This document shows positions 1 through 8,395 of a DNA stretch of 64,000 nt, in pieces. This DNA is from UBA4744 sp963717135 (lineage in GTDB: Bacteria; Actinomycetota; Acidimicrobiia; Spongiisociales; UBA4744). The position numbers and the translations under genes are program-made. The DNA lies in NCBI GenBank assembly GCA_963717135.1, contig CAVQVN010000002.1, positions 124,001-188,000 on the forward strand. Reading direction: 5' to 3'. How positions within the stretch are numbered: the first letter of the stretch is position 1; each line of letters starts with the position of its first letter. The notes beneath the pieces are model-generated. The model was not told where the DNA came from. It searched no databases and was given only the letters and a program-made list of their open reading frames with translations.

Positions 1-1
1 C

Positions 2-913
2 AAAGCAGCTCATGGACTGGCCGACGACCTGGTCTCGGCAACCTTGCTGGCTACCAAGGCTCCCCTGTTTTTTGCCCCGGCCATGCATGCGGAGATGTGG
101 GAGAACCCCGCAACCCAACGAAACGTCGCGTTGTTACGGGATGACGGTCACCGGATTGTGGGGCCTGCCGTTGGTGAGCTGGCCGGAGGCGATGTCGGAC
201 CGGGCCGGATGGCCGAGCCGGAACAGATAGTGGAGGAACTCGAACGTGCCCTAGCGGGCCGTTTGAGCGGCTTTCGCGTGCTGGTGACGGCCGGAGGGAC
301 CCGCGAGCCCATCGATCCGGTCAGGTTCATCGGCAACCGGTCCTCCGGGAAAATGGGCTGGGCGGTCGCGGCCGAAGCCGCAATTGCAGGCGCGGAGGTG
401 ATCCTGGTATCGAGCGCCGGACTCCCGGCCCCGCACCGTGTCACTCTCGTCGAAGTCGAAACCGCGGAAGAAATGGCGGAAGCGGTTGCCGAAGTAGCCT
501 CGACCGTCGGCGCCGTCGTGATGGCCGCCGCGGTTGCCGACTTCCGTCCGGTTATCCAAGCGACCACCAAGATTCGCCGGGCGGCCGGCCCACCCCGTAT
601 CGAGCTGGAGGCTACTCCCGATATCCTGGCCGGGCTGTCCGCCATGGATCCCCGCCCCTTCCTGGTCGGGTTCGCGGCCGAAATCGGATCCATGGACGGT
701 GCCATCGAGAAGGCCCGGTCGAAAGGTGTCGACCTCATTGTGGCCAACGACGTCGCCGCGGCCGGATCCGGGTTCGGCTCCGACACCAACCAGGTTACGT
801 TGGTCGACCCGCAAGGCAGAGTCGACCAGTGGCCGCTGCTCACCAAACGGGAGGTGGCCAGGCGGCTTTGTGACTATCTGGCCGATCAGCTCGGCGAACC
901 GGTGAAGGACTGA
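2..913 (+). CDS. coaBC: Phosphopantothenoylcysteine decarboxylase / phosphopantothenate-cysteine ligase, 5' end missing
   Basis: Bifunctional coenzyme A enzyme. CoaB ligates cysteine to 4'-phosphopantothenate, and CoaC decarboxylates the product using FMN. The frame is open from base 2, so the N-terminal part of the CoaC domain lies outside the window. About 303 residues are visible. The tail of the flavoprotein domain is recognisable by APAMHAEMWENPAT, and the CoaB domain follows with the nucleotide-binding NRSSGKMG stretch and AAAVADFRP. The stop is 21 bases before metK, the usual actinobacterial coaBC-metK-priA order. I am sure of the family; an internal ATG at 44 is not the true start. 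Confidence 0.96.
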   Translation, partial: KAAHGLADDLVSATLLATKAPLFFAPAMHAEMWENPATQRNVALLRDDGHRIVGPAVGELAGGDVGPGRMAEPEQIVEELERALAGRLSGFRVLVTAGGTREPIDPVRFIGNRSSGKMGWAVAAEAAIAGAEVILVSSAGLPAPHRVTLVEVETAEEMAEAVAEVASTVGAVVMAAAVADFRPVIQATTKIRRAAGPPRIELEATPDILAGLSAMDPRPFLVGFAAEIGSMDGAIEKARSKGVDLIVANDVAAAGSGFGSDTNQVTLVDPQGRVDQWPLLTKREVARRLCDYLADQLGEPVKD

Positions 914-921
914 TCGGACCG

Positions 922-927
922 TATACT
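922..927 (+). promoter_or_regulatory. Probable -10 box of a leaderless metK transcript
   Basis: TATACT lies 7 bases before the metK ATG and there is no Shine-Dalgarno sequence in between. Transcription would start at or next to the ATG. No clear -35 is visible. This is inference from spacing. Confidence 0.5.
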
Positions 928-934
928 CGCCTGC

Positions 935-2110
935 ATGCGTAGCTGGTATTTCACGTCGGAGTCGGTCACGGAAGGGCATCCCGACAAAATCGCCGATCGC
1001 ATATCCGACGGCGTCTTGGACGCCGTCCTGGCCGAAGACCCTCATGGCCGGGTCGCTTGCGAGGTTCTGCTCACCGACAACAGGGTCATCGTGGCCGGAG
1101 AAATCACTACCAGCGCGATCATCGATGTAGAAGGCTCCGTCCGGCAATCAATTCGAGACGCCGGTTATGACGATCCACGGGGTCCGTTCGCCGCGGATAC
1201 CTGCGATGTGGAAGTGATCGTCAAACGGCAAAGCCCCGACATCGCCGGAGGGGTGTCTCAATCCCTGGAGATACGAAACGGCTCAGAAGACCCTTTCGAT
1301 GTCCTGGGTGCCGGTGACCAGGGAATAATGTTCGGTTACGCGGTAGACGAGACCCCCGAACGGATGCCGTTGTCCATTCAGCTCGCCCATCGTCTGGCCG
1401 AGCAACTGGCCAATGTGCGAAAAGACCAGACCCTTGGCTATCTGGGACCCGACGGGAAGACCCAGGTCACCGTTCGATATCAGGGAAGCCGGCCGGTCGG
1501 TGTGCACCGGGTTCTGATCTCCACACAACATGCCGAGGACTTCGACCCGGCCGGCCTGGAGGCCGATCTCCGCAAACACGTCCTCGAGCCGGTCCTCCCC
1601 GATGCGGGCGGTGATTACGAGTTCATCGTCAATCCTTCGGGCCGTTTCGTGGTCGGCGGTCCGGTCGGCGACACCGGATTGACCGGACGCAAAGTGATCG
1701 TGGACACCTACGGGGGGGCCGCCCGCCATGGTGGGGGTTGCTTCTCGGGCAAAGATCCGACCAAGGTCGATCGTTCCGCCGCGTACGCCGCCCGCCACGT
1801 CGCCCGCAATCTGGTGGCCGCCGGCCTGGTCGGCCGGTGCGAGCTGCAATTGTCATACGCCATCGGTAGGGCCAAGCCGTTCTCGACCTTTCTGGAGACT
1901 TTTGGAACAGAGACGCTTCCGATCCATCAGATTGAGAGGCTTATCGCCGAGCATTTTGACTTCCGGCCACTTGCCATGATCAATCGTTACGATCTGCAAC
2001 GGCCTATCTACAAGGAGACTTCGGCGTACGGACACTTCGGTCGTCCTCAGTTCTCCTGGGAGGCCGAGGACGTCGCCGCGACACTCGCCGACGCCGCGGC
2101 AAGCTCCTGA
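935..2110 (+). CDS. metK: S-adenosylmethionine synthetase
   Basis: Makes S-adenosylmethionine from methionine and ATP in the cytoplasm. At 391 residues it is close to the family's usual 380-400. The N-terminal ATP-binding motif GHPDKIADRISD is at residues 14-25, GAGDQGIMFGYA is near residue 125, and the phosphate-binding loop reads GGCFSGKDPTKVDRSAAYAA, with Cys in place of the usual Ala after GG. It is followed within about 30 bases by priA. The start is the ATG directly behind a TATACT box, without a ribosome site, so translation is probably leaderless. Confidence 0.98.
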   Translation: MRSWYFTSESVTEGHPDKIADRISDGVLDAVLAEDPHGRVACEVLLTDNRVIVAGEITTSAIIDVEGSVRQSIRDAGYDDPRGPFAADTCDVEVIVKRQSPDIAGGVSQSLEIRNGSEDPFDVLGAGDQGIMFGYAVDETPERMPLSIQLAHRLAEQLANVRKDQTLGYLGPDGKTQVTVRYQGSRPVGVHRVLISTQHAEDFDPAGLEADLRKHVLEPVLPDAGGDYEFIVNPSGRFVVGGPVGDTGLTGRKVIVDTYGGAARHGGGCFSGKDPTKVDRSAAYAARHVARNLVAAGLVGRCELQLSYAIGRAKPFSTFLETFGTETLPIHQIERLIAEHFDFRPLAMINRYDLQRPIYKETSAYGHFGRPQFSWEAEDVAATLADAAASS

Positions 2111-2142
2111 ACCTCCCGCTGGTCGCCCGAGTAATACCGGAT

Positions 2143-3897
2143 GTGCCGACCTTCGCGGTCGATGAGGGGTTTCGTTATGCGGTGGCGGATGGCCAGTCGG
2201 TGTCCATCGGTTCCATTGTGCGAGTCCCGCTGGGAGGCCGCAAGGTCCGTGGATTCGTAACCAGCCTCGATCGAGGATCTCCGACGGGCCTCAAGACAAT
2301 CCGCGGGGTGTCAGGTGACATGCCGGTTTTCGACGAGAAACTGCTCGAGACGCTGCGGTGGGCAGCTTTGCATTACGTGGCACCCATGGCCGGGATGATC
2401 GGCAAATCGGCTCCGCCCAATCTCCCTAGACGCAGCAGGCCGACCTCATGGCCGGAGATTCCTCACGTCTCTCCCGGCTCGCTTCGCGAACTGGCGGCCA
2501 CAATGTCCGGGGGAGGTCGAAGCCCGGCGACCTATCTCCTGGCCGCCACCGGGTGGGGAGACCATCTAACCGCGCTGATCGCTCCGGTGGTGGCCGCGGG
2601 TCGGTCGGCGATGGTGGTAGCGGCGACCGCCATAGAAGCCCGGAGCATCGCGGCCGGCCTCGCCCGAACCTTTGGCGAGAGGGTGGTGATGGCCGGTCCC
2701 GATCTTACCGATCGGGACCTGACCACCACCTGGCAGCTGACGTCGACCGCACCGGGCTCGATCCTGGTGGGCACGCATCGTGTGGCCTTCTGGCCCGTTG
2801 CCCGACTGGGTCTGGCCGTGATTGTCGAGGAAGGCCGCCGGGGCATGAAGGACCGCCAGACTCCGACAGTCCACGCGCGGGAAATCCTCAAAACCCGGGC
2901 CCGCATCGAGCGTTTCGGATTGGTCTATCTCGGGAGGGTTCCCTCCACAGAAGTGGTGGGGGCCGGAACCGAGATCATCCGGGCCCCCGGCCGCAACCGT
3001 TGCTGGCAGCTGGTGGAAGTGATCGATCGCAGCGAGGAGCCGCCCGGATCCGGGATCCTGACGGATCGAGTTCGGGCGGCATTGCGCAACGCGGTTTCCA
3101 GGAACGAGCGGGTCTTTCTGTTCACGCACCGCCACGGTTACGCCCCTGCCTCGCGGTGCGCCCGATGCCGGGAACTTCGCAGGTGCCCCGATTGTGGTTC
3201 ACGGCCGGATCAGGGCACATCCTGTGCTCGCTGCGGGGCGGCCCTCGGACCCTGTCAGACCTGCGGAGGCGCCCGGTTCGAACCTCTGGGTGCGGGGGTG
3301 GGCCGGGTGATCGAGGAGGCCCGCCGGGTCGTGGGCTCGGAGAAGGTCGGCAGTGTCGAAGACAACCGACCGGTCATCGTCGGTACCGAGCGAGATCTGA
3401 TCCGGGTCGGAACCATCGATTTGACGGTGGCCATCGATGCCGATGGCTTGATCCTCGGTACCAATTATCGGGCTGCCGAGGAAGCGCTGCGGGTTCTGGT
3501 CAGGGTGGCCGGTCTCGTCCCGTTTGGACGAGGCAAGCGGCTCATGGTGCAGACGTCACAGCCAAACCACCCGGTGATCACCGCACTCAGAAGGGGCGAT
3601 CCGCTCGAGTTCCTCGCGTCCGAACTGGCCGTACGGAGCACCCTCGGATTTCCGCCGATCGGCGAATTGATCGTCCTCGAGGTACGCAACGCGGGACCTC
3701 AGAGCGGCTCAACGATCGACGAAGCAGTAGGAGACGACGCCACGGTGTACGGCCCGGCCACGGTTCCGCGCGGTTTGCGGTGGCTGATCCAGGGAGCCCG
3801 TTTGACGCCGGTTCGGATGCGGCTCAGAGTTGCGGTTCAACAGCTCCGCGATGCGGGGGCGGCAGTCCGGGTTGATGTCGATCCATTGGATCTATGA
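2143..3897 (+). CDS. priA: Primosomal protein N' (PriA), probably helicase-inactive
   Basis: Replication-restart protein that binds forked DNA and loads the primosome. The N-terminal DNA-binding domain is present, and four Cys pairs at about residues 340-385 (CARC, CPDC, CARC, CQTC) form the two zinc sites. The position of the Walker A motif reads ATGWGDHLTA, without GKT. This loss is known in actinobacterial PriA and means it is unlikely to hydrolyse ATP. At 584 residues it is shorter than the roughly 730 of E. coli. The GTG at 2143 is a poor start: in-frame codons upstream (about 2119-2142) read LVARVIPDV, which resembles the usual PriA N-terminus, so translation may begin earlier from a non-standard codon. 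Confidence 0.93.
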   Translation: MPTFAVDEGFRYAVADGQSVSIGSIVRVPLGGRKVRGFVTSLDRGSPTGLKTIRGVSGDMPVFDEKLLETLRWAALHYVAPMAGMIGKSAPPNLPRRSRPTSWPEIPHVSPGSLRELAATMSGGGRSPATYLLAATGWGDHLTALIAPVVAAGRSAMVVAATAIEARSIAAGLARTFGERVVMAGPDLTDRDLTTTWQLTSTAPGSILVGTHRVAFWPVARLGLAVIVEEGRRGMKDRQTPTVHAREILKTRARIERFGLVYLGRVPSTEVVGAGTEIIRAPGRNRCWQLVEVIDRSEEPPGSGILTDRVRAALRNAVSRNERVFLFTHRHGYAPASRCARCRELRRCPDCGSRPDQGTSCARCGAALGPCQTCGGARFEPLGAGVGRVIEEARRVVGSEKVGSVEDNRPVIVGTERDLIRVGTIDLTVAIDADGLILGTNYRAAEEALRVLVRVAGLVPFGRGKRLMVQTSQPNHPVITALRRGDPLEFLASELAVRSTLGFPPIGELIVLEVRNAGPQSGSTIDEAVGDDATVYGPATVPRGLRWLIQGARLTPVRMRLRVAVQQLRDAGAAVRVDVDPLDL

Positions 3898-3943
3898 GGG
3901 ACCCCGACGCCCCTCTACTAAGCTCGTATTCCCGGAGGTAGTG

Positions 3944-4444
3944 GTGGCCATCTTTCCAATTCGCACGTTCGGTGACCCGGTTCTTCGTGCCCGGGCCGAG
4001 CGAGTCGAGAAGATCGATGAGAGCATCCATCGGCTCGTGGAAGACATGCTCGAAACGATGTACGACGCCCCGGGAGTCGGTCTGGCGGCACCACAGATTG
4101 GTGTGTCCCGCCAGGTGATTGTGTTCGATGCGGGTGAGGGGCCGCACGTGCTGGTCAACCCCGAGTTGGTGGAGGTGGTCGGAGAGTGGTCCTTTGAAGA
4201 GGGCTGCTTGTCTGTCCCCGGGCATTTCTGGCCCATTACCCGGCCCGGTTTCGCACGGGCCCGGGGACTCGATCTGGAAGGCCGCGAGGTTGAATACGCG
4301 GGCGACGAACTCATTGGACGGATCCTCCAACACGAGGTCGACCACCTCGCCGGAGTGCTCTTGATCGAACGATTGGATCAGAAGGTTCGCAAACAGGCGC
4401 TGCGCGATCTTCGGGACGAAGCCCTGGGATTCGGATCGGGCTAG
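3944..4444 (+). CDS. def: Peptide deformylase
   Basis: Removes the formyl group from the N-terminal methionine of new proteins, using a bound metal ion. All three family motifs are present: GVGLAAPQ, EGCLSV and QHEVDH, which supply the Cys and two His metal ligands and the catalytic Glu. I chose the GTG at 3944 (166 residues) because GGAGGT lies at 3934-3939; the neighbouring GTG at 3941 is too close to it. The frame is open to an ATG at 3830, but that would overlap the priA end and adds no family sequence. The stop codon's last base is the first base of fmt, so the two genes that handle formyl-methionine are coupled. Confidence 0.95.
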   Translation: MAIFPIRTFGDPVLRARAERVEKIDESIHRLVEDMLETMYDAPGVGLAAPQIGVSRQVIVFDAGEGPHVLVNPELVEVVGEWSFEEGCLSVPGHFWPITRPGFARARGLDLEGREVEYAGDELIGRILQHEVDHLAGVLLIERLDQKVRKQALRDLRDEALGFGSG

Positions 4445-5355
4445 TGGTCTCCACCGCCTTCCTCGGAACTCCGGCAGCGGCCATCCCCTCGCTGGTGGCT
4501 TTGGCGTCTAGCACCGATGTGAAACTGGTGATTACCCGACCTGACAAACCGCGGGGCCGCTCGGGCCGGGCACGACCATCACCCATCAAGGAGGCGGCAA
4601 CTGAGCTCGATCTAAGGATTGCCCAACCCTCCCGACGCGAGGAACTCGAAGCGGTGCTGACTGGTGACGCACCTTTCGACGTGGGAGTAGTAGTTGCCTA
4701 CGGATTGATTGTTTCGCCGGCGGGGCTGGCCACTCCCCGCCGTGGGTTTGTCAATGTGCATTTCTCGTTGTTGCCTCGCTGGCGTGGCGCCGCTCCGGTC
4801 GAAAGGGCAATCCTGGCCGGTGACCCGACATCGGGAGTGACGCTGATGGTGATGGACGAAGGACTCGACACCGGGCCGATCCTCGCCTCACAGCCGGCCA
4901 CGATCGTCCCGGGTGAAACAGCCGGGGCGCTCACCAACCGATTGGCTCACCTTGGGGCAGGATTGTTGTCCGAGCACCTGATCCCGTTCTGCGAAGGCAA
5001 CCTGGTCGCACGTCCGCAGGCTTCCGAGGGGGTGACCTACGCGGATCGCATCACCACCGCCGAGGCCGTCGTGCAAGCTACCCTGCCGGCGGCCGATTTG
5101 CTCAGAGCGGTGCGGGCCTACTCTCCGCGCCCGGGGGCCCGGTTGGCGGGTCGGGATCTCAAGTTGTGGGAAGCAGCCCCGACCGATGTGGAAAGAATGC
5201 CGCCCGGACATCTTCACTTCGACGGGCGCCGGCTCCTGATGGGTACCGCCGACTCCCCAATCGAGCTCGTCGAAGTGCAGCCGGCCGGAGGGAAGCGTAT
5301 GACCGGGGCGGCCTGGGCTCGAGGACGGCAGGGAGATCTCGGGCGGTTGACATGA
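4444..5355 (+). CDS. fmt: Methionyl-tRNA formyltransferase
   Basis: Transfers a formyl group from 10-formyltetrahydrofolate to initiator Met-tRNA. It has 303 residues, a normal length. The catalytic Asn-x-His lies in NVHFSLLPRWRGAAP, and the catalytic Asp in MDEGLDTGPIL. The GTG start overlaps the def stop by one base, and the stop overlaps the rsmB ATG (ATGA), so def-fmt-rsmB form one translationally coupled run. The C-terminal OB-like domain that binds tRNA occupies about the last 95 residues. Confidence 0.96.
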   Translation: MVSTAFLGTPAAAIPSLVALASSTDVKLVITRPDKPRGRSGRARPSPIKEAATELDLRIAQPSRREELEAVLTGDAPFDVGVVVAYGLIVSPAGLATPRRGFVNVHFSLLPRWRGAAPVERAILAGDPTSGVTLMVMDEGLDTGPILASQPATIVPGETAGALTNRLAHLGAGLLSEHLIPFCEGNLVARPQASEGVTYADRITTAEAVVQATLPAADLLRAVRAYSPRPGARLAGRDLKLWEAAPTDVERMPPGHLHFDGRRLLMGTADSPIELVEVQPAGGKRMTGAAWARGRQGDLGRLT

Positions 5356-6566
5356 AGCCGGGTGTGGCCTCCCGGGCGGCCGCCCGCTCCATTGTGACCC
5401 GGGTGTTGAGGTCGGGTGCCTACTCCAACCTGGTGGTGCGAAGCGAGACACTCGGGCTGGCTCCCGAAGATGCCCGCCTCGCCAAACGATTGGCCTATGA
5501 CACGCTCCGTAACCTGCTCAGAATTGACCGCACCATCAGTTCGGTCAGCGCCCGACCGCTGCAGTCGATCAATGATGAAGTACTCGATTCTCTCCGGGTA
5601 GGCGTCAATGAGCTGCTCTTCGCTGCTACCGCCGAACATGCTGTGGTGGACTCGGCGGTTGAAGTAGCCAGGTCCATCCAACCCACCGCATCCGGATTCA
5701 GCAACGCCATCCTGCGTGCCGTAATCCGGCAGGGGGAACCAGAGTTACCGCAAGGCAGTGAGGGCTCTGCGTTGCGGTTCGGTCAGGAGCTGTGGGTCTA
5801 CGAGTTGATGGTGAATAGCTGGGGTCGCGAGGAGGCCGAAGCATTCTTCGCCGCCTCCCAATCCGAGCCGGCCAGAACGGCCCGATTGCGGGGCGGGGAG
5901 GTTCCCGAGGGGGCCCGGCCCGTGGCCGGCATCGAAGGGGCATTCGAGCTACCCGCCGGCACGCCGGTCCCGGTCAACATGGCGATCCAGGACGGGTCGT
6001 CGATCGCCGTGGGAGCGGCTCTCGACGCCCAACCGGGTGACCGAGTCCTTGATCTGGCCGCGGCCCCCGGTGGCAAGACCCTGCACATTCTGGATCAATT
6101 GAACGGGCAGGGATTGGTGGTCGCCTCAGACGGTCACCCGCGCCGGGTTCGCTCGGCCGCCCGCCGCCTGCAAGATTCCGCGGCTCGATGGTGCGTGGCG
6201 GATGGCCGTCGAAGCCCGTACCGGTCACACTCGTTTGATCGGGTTCTGGTCGATGCACCCTGTTCCGGCTTGGGAACTCTGCGCAGACGACCGGAAATCC
6301 GTTACCGGGTCGCCGACGCCGATCTCGGCGAGTTGGCCCGGCTGCAAAGCGAGATGCTTGCGGAGGCCACTCGCGTGGTGAAACCGGGCGGGGTAGTCGT
6401 CTACTCGGTTTGCACGGTCACCCCACAAGAGACCATCGGAGTTGTCGACGGGCTCCCGGTTGAGTCGATCGTCGGGCTACCCGGGAGGGCCTGGGGCAGA
6501 GGGTGGTTGCTAGGCCCGCACCTCACCGGAACCGATGGGATGTTCATCACCAGAATCAGATGGTGA
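5352..6566 (+). CDS. rsmB: 16S rRNA (cytosine-C5)-methyltransferase RsmB
   Basis: SAM-dependent RNA methyltransferase, expected to make m5C967 in 16S rRNA. It has 404 residues from the ATG that overlaps the fmt stop. An N-terminal NusB-like RNA-binding domain covers about residues 1-130. The Rossmann domain follows with DLAAAPGGKT (SAM site), DAPCSGLGTLRRRPE (motif IV with its Cys) and YSVCT (motif VI with the catalytic Cys). An in-frame GTG-like extension upstream to 5166 runs through fmt and is not used. Confidence 0.95.
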   Translation: MKPGVASRAAARSIVTRVLRSGAYSNLVVRSETLGLAPEDARLAKRLAYDTLRNLLRIDRTISSVSARPLQSINDEVLDSLRVGVNELLFAATAEHAVVDSAVEVARSIQPTASGFSNAILRAVIRQGEPELPQGSEGSALRFGQELWVYELMVNSWGREEAEAFFAASQSEPARTARLRGGEVPEGARPVAGIEGAFELPAGTPVPVNMAIQDGSSIAVGAALDAQPGDRVLDLAAAPGGKTLHILDQLNGQGLVVASDGHPRRVRSAARRLQDSAARWCVADGRRSPYRSHSFDRVLVDAPCSGLGTLRRRPEIRYRVADADLGELARLQSEMLAEATRVVKPGGVVVYSVCTVTPQETIGVVDGLPVESIVGLPGRAWGRGWLLGPHLTGTDGMFITRIRW

Positions 6567-6572
6567 TCGGTT

Positions 6573-6578
6573 TACACT
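6573..6578 (+). promoter_or_regulatory. Probable -10 box of a leaderless rpe transcript
   Basis: TACACT ends 6 bases before the rpe ATG, in the short gap after rsmB, and there is no ribosome-binding site. It matches the arrangement at metK. Confidence 0.4.
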
Positions 6579-6584
6579 CGACGG

Positions 6585-7250
6585 ATGAAAGCCGCCCGGA
6601 TCGCCCCCTCTTTGCTGGCTGCCGACTTTGCCAATCTAGGTGCGGAAGTCCACCGGATTGAAGCCGACATAGACATGCTTCATCTCGATGTGATGGACGG
6701 CCACTTCGTCCCCAACCTCAGCTTTGGGATGCCGGTGATCGCATCGCTCCGTGGAGTAACTTCGCTCTATTTCGACTGTCACCTCATGACCACCAATCCT
6801 GACGCGTACCTCGAAGATCTCAAGGAAGCAGGTGCCAATCTGGTCACGGTTCACCTCGAAGTTGTCCCCAACCCGATCAAAGTTGCTGCCCGGGCCAGGG
6901 AGATAGGGCTCGATTTCGGATTGGTACTCAACCCGCCTACACCTTTCGCGGGGGTGGAACCCTTCGTGGAATTGGCCGATTTGCTCCTGATCATGTCGGT
7001 CCACGCCGGATTCGGCGGCCAGTCCTTCATGGCGGAGGTTCTGCCGAAACTGGAGGCAGCCAGAAAGTTTGTTGATTCACACGGACTCCCGGTCGATATA
7101 CAAGTCGATGGCGGTATCACGGCCGAGACCGCTCCGTTGGCCAGGAAGGCCGGCGCAGACGTCTTCGTGGCCGGAACGGCGATCTTCCGAGATCCCGATC
7201 CGGCCGGGGCAGTGCACCGCTTGAGAGCGGCAATCGAATCCGTGGAGTGA
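6585..7250 (+). CDS. rpe: Ribulose-phosphate 3-epimerase
   Basis: Interconverts ribulose-5-phosphate and xylulose-5-phosphate in the pentose phosphate pathway. At 221 residues it is full length for this TIM-barrel family. It starts IAPSLLAADFANL and has the metal and catalytic segment HLDVMDGHFVPN, a conserved HL near residue 66 and the phosphate-binding VDGGI near residue 178. The stop is one base before the ATG of the next gene, so the two are probably co-transcribed. It supplies pentose phosphate chemistry beside the riboflavin genes, which use ribulose-5-phosphate. Confidence 0.96.
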   Translation: MKAARIAPSLLAADFANLGAEVHRIEADIDMLHLDVMDGHFVPNLSFGMPVIASLRGVTSLYFDCHLMTTNPDAYLEDLKEAGANLVTVHLEVVPNPIKVAARAREIGLDFGLVLNPPTPFAGVEPFVELADLLLIMSVHAGFGGQSFMAEVLPKLEAARKFVDSHGLPVDIQVDGGITAETAPLARKAGADVFVAGTAIFRDPDPAGAVHRLRAAIESVE

Positions 7251-7251
7251 A

Positions 7252-8181
7252 ATGCCGGAAAGAATCCTGGTAGCAGACGACGACCCGGACATCCTGCAGT
7301 TCGTCAGGGTGAACCTGGAACTCGAGGGTTTTGAGGTCGACGTCGCCCACGACGGCAAAGAGGCCATTGCCAAGGTGCTGGCCAGCCCGCCCGATCTGGT
7401 GCTGCTCGACGTGATGATGCCGGAAATGGACGGCCTGACCGCCCTGCGCCGCCTGCGCATGCATCCGGCGGCTACCAACACCTCGGTCATCTTGCTGACG
7501 GCCAAGACCCTTCCCGAAGACCGGGTGCGGGGATTGGAACTGGGAGCGGACGACTATGTCACAAAACCGTTCGACGTTGACGAACTGATGGCCCGGGTGA
7601 AGGCGGTTCTGCGCCGCACTCAGGCGATGCGAGATGTATCCCCGCTGACCGGTTTGCCCGGCAATTTCCGGATATCTTCGGAGCTGGAAAACCGGGTCGC
7701 AGACGGTGGCCCCTTTGCGGTAGTTCACGCCGATCTCGACAATTTCAAAGCTTTCAACGATCACTACGGCTTCATGCGGGGCGATCTGGTGATCAAGTTC
7801 ACCGCTCATGCCATGCTCGAGGCCGCCGCCGAGATCGGGGACCCAACCACGTTCGTCGGTCATGTCGGCGGCGATGACTTCGTGGCGACCGTCAACACGG
7901 ACCTGGTGGAGGAGTACTGTAAGGCGGTCATCCGGATCTTCGACGATGGCATACTCGATCTGTACGACACGGCCGACGCATTGCGAGGATATATCGAGGT
8001 GAGCGACCGGCGCGGAGAACAGCATGCTTTTCCCATCGTCTCTTTCTCACTGGGCGTGGCCACCAATCTGAGCCGGCACATCACCACCCAGTGGGAGGCG
8101 TCGGCCATTGCCGTGGAGATGAAAGAGTTCGCCAAACAGCGAGCCGGTTCCAGCTACGAGATCGATCGCCGCAACCTCTAA
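7252..8181 (+). CDS. Response regulator with receiver and GGDEF-like output domain
   Basis: A two-domain signalling protein of 309 residues. The receiver domain spans about 1-120, with the acidic pair DDD at 9-11, a phospho-acceptor Asp in LLDVMMPEMDG and the conserved Lys in TKPF. The C-terminal domain (about 128-300) looks like a diguanylate cyclase: LTGLPGN, DLDNFKAFNDHYG and GGDDF in the place of GGDEF. The Asp-for-Glu change, and the usual need for GG(D/E)EF, leave catalytic activity uncertain; it may bind rather than make cyclic-di-GMP. No histidine kinase is adjacent. It lies 1 base after rpe and just before the FMN riboswitch. Confidence 0.88.
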   Translation: MPERILVADDDPDILQFVRVNLELEGFEVDVAHDGKEAIAKVLASPPDLVLLDVMMPEMDGLTALRRLRMHPAATNTSVILLTAKTLPEDRVRGLELGADDYVTKPFDVDELMARVKAVLRRTQAMRDVSPLTGLPGNFRISSELENRVADGGPFAVVHADLDNFKAFNDHYGFMRGDLVIKFTAHAMLEAAAEIGDPTTFVGHVGGDDFVATVNTDLVEEYCKAVIRIFDDGILDLYDTADALRGYIEVSDRRGEQHAFPIVSFSLGVATNLSRHITTQWEASAIAVEMKEFAKQRAGSSYEIDRRNL

Positions 8182-8228
8182 GGCGAACAGCCTGCCGGAA
8201 GTCTGAGTAGGGGTAGAATCTCCTCACA

Positions 8229-8347
8229 GCCCACCTTCAGGGCAGGGTGAAATTCCCGACCGGCGGTGAAAGCCCGCGACCCCCGCCAGGGGTGGATCCG
8301 GTGACATCCCGGAGCCGACGGTAAGAGTCCGGATGGGAGAAGGCGGG
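8229..8347 (+). promoter_or_regulatory. FMN riboswitch (RFN element) controlling the rib operon
   Basis: The conserved RFN core is easy to read: AGGGCAGGGTGAAATTCCCG at 8239-8258, ACCGGCGGT, AGCCCGCGA, GATCCGGTGA, then CCGGAGCCGACGGT and AGTCCGGATGGGAGAAG. CCACCTTC at 8231-8238 can close helix P1 with GAAGGCGG at 8339-8346. It sits 45 bases before ribD. FMN binding should switch the riboflavin genes off. Confidence 0.95.
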
Positions 8348-8395
8348 TGGCTGCTTGCCGCGCCGCGTGCCCTCCCATCAGAAAGGATGAGATGG
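8332..8395 (+). promoter_or_regulatory. Expression platform of the FMN riboswitch, translational type
   Basis: CTCCCATC at 8372-8379 can pair perfectly with GATGGGAG at 8332-8339, inside the aptamer, or alternatively its CCATC can pair with GATGG at 8391-8395, which contains the ribD start codon. The ribosome site AGAAAGGA (8380-8387) lies in the loop of the second hairpin. FMN would hold the first partner and so favour closing the start. There is no U-tract, which fits control of translation. This is inference from complementarity. Confidence 0.5.

Noticed and set aside
5166..5351. Longer N-terminus of RsmB
   Set aside because: The frame is open upstream but runs inside fmt and has no family sequence; the ATG overlapping the fmt stop is used.
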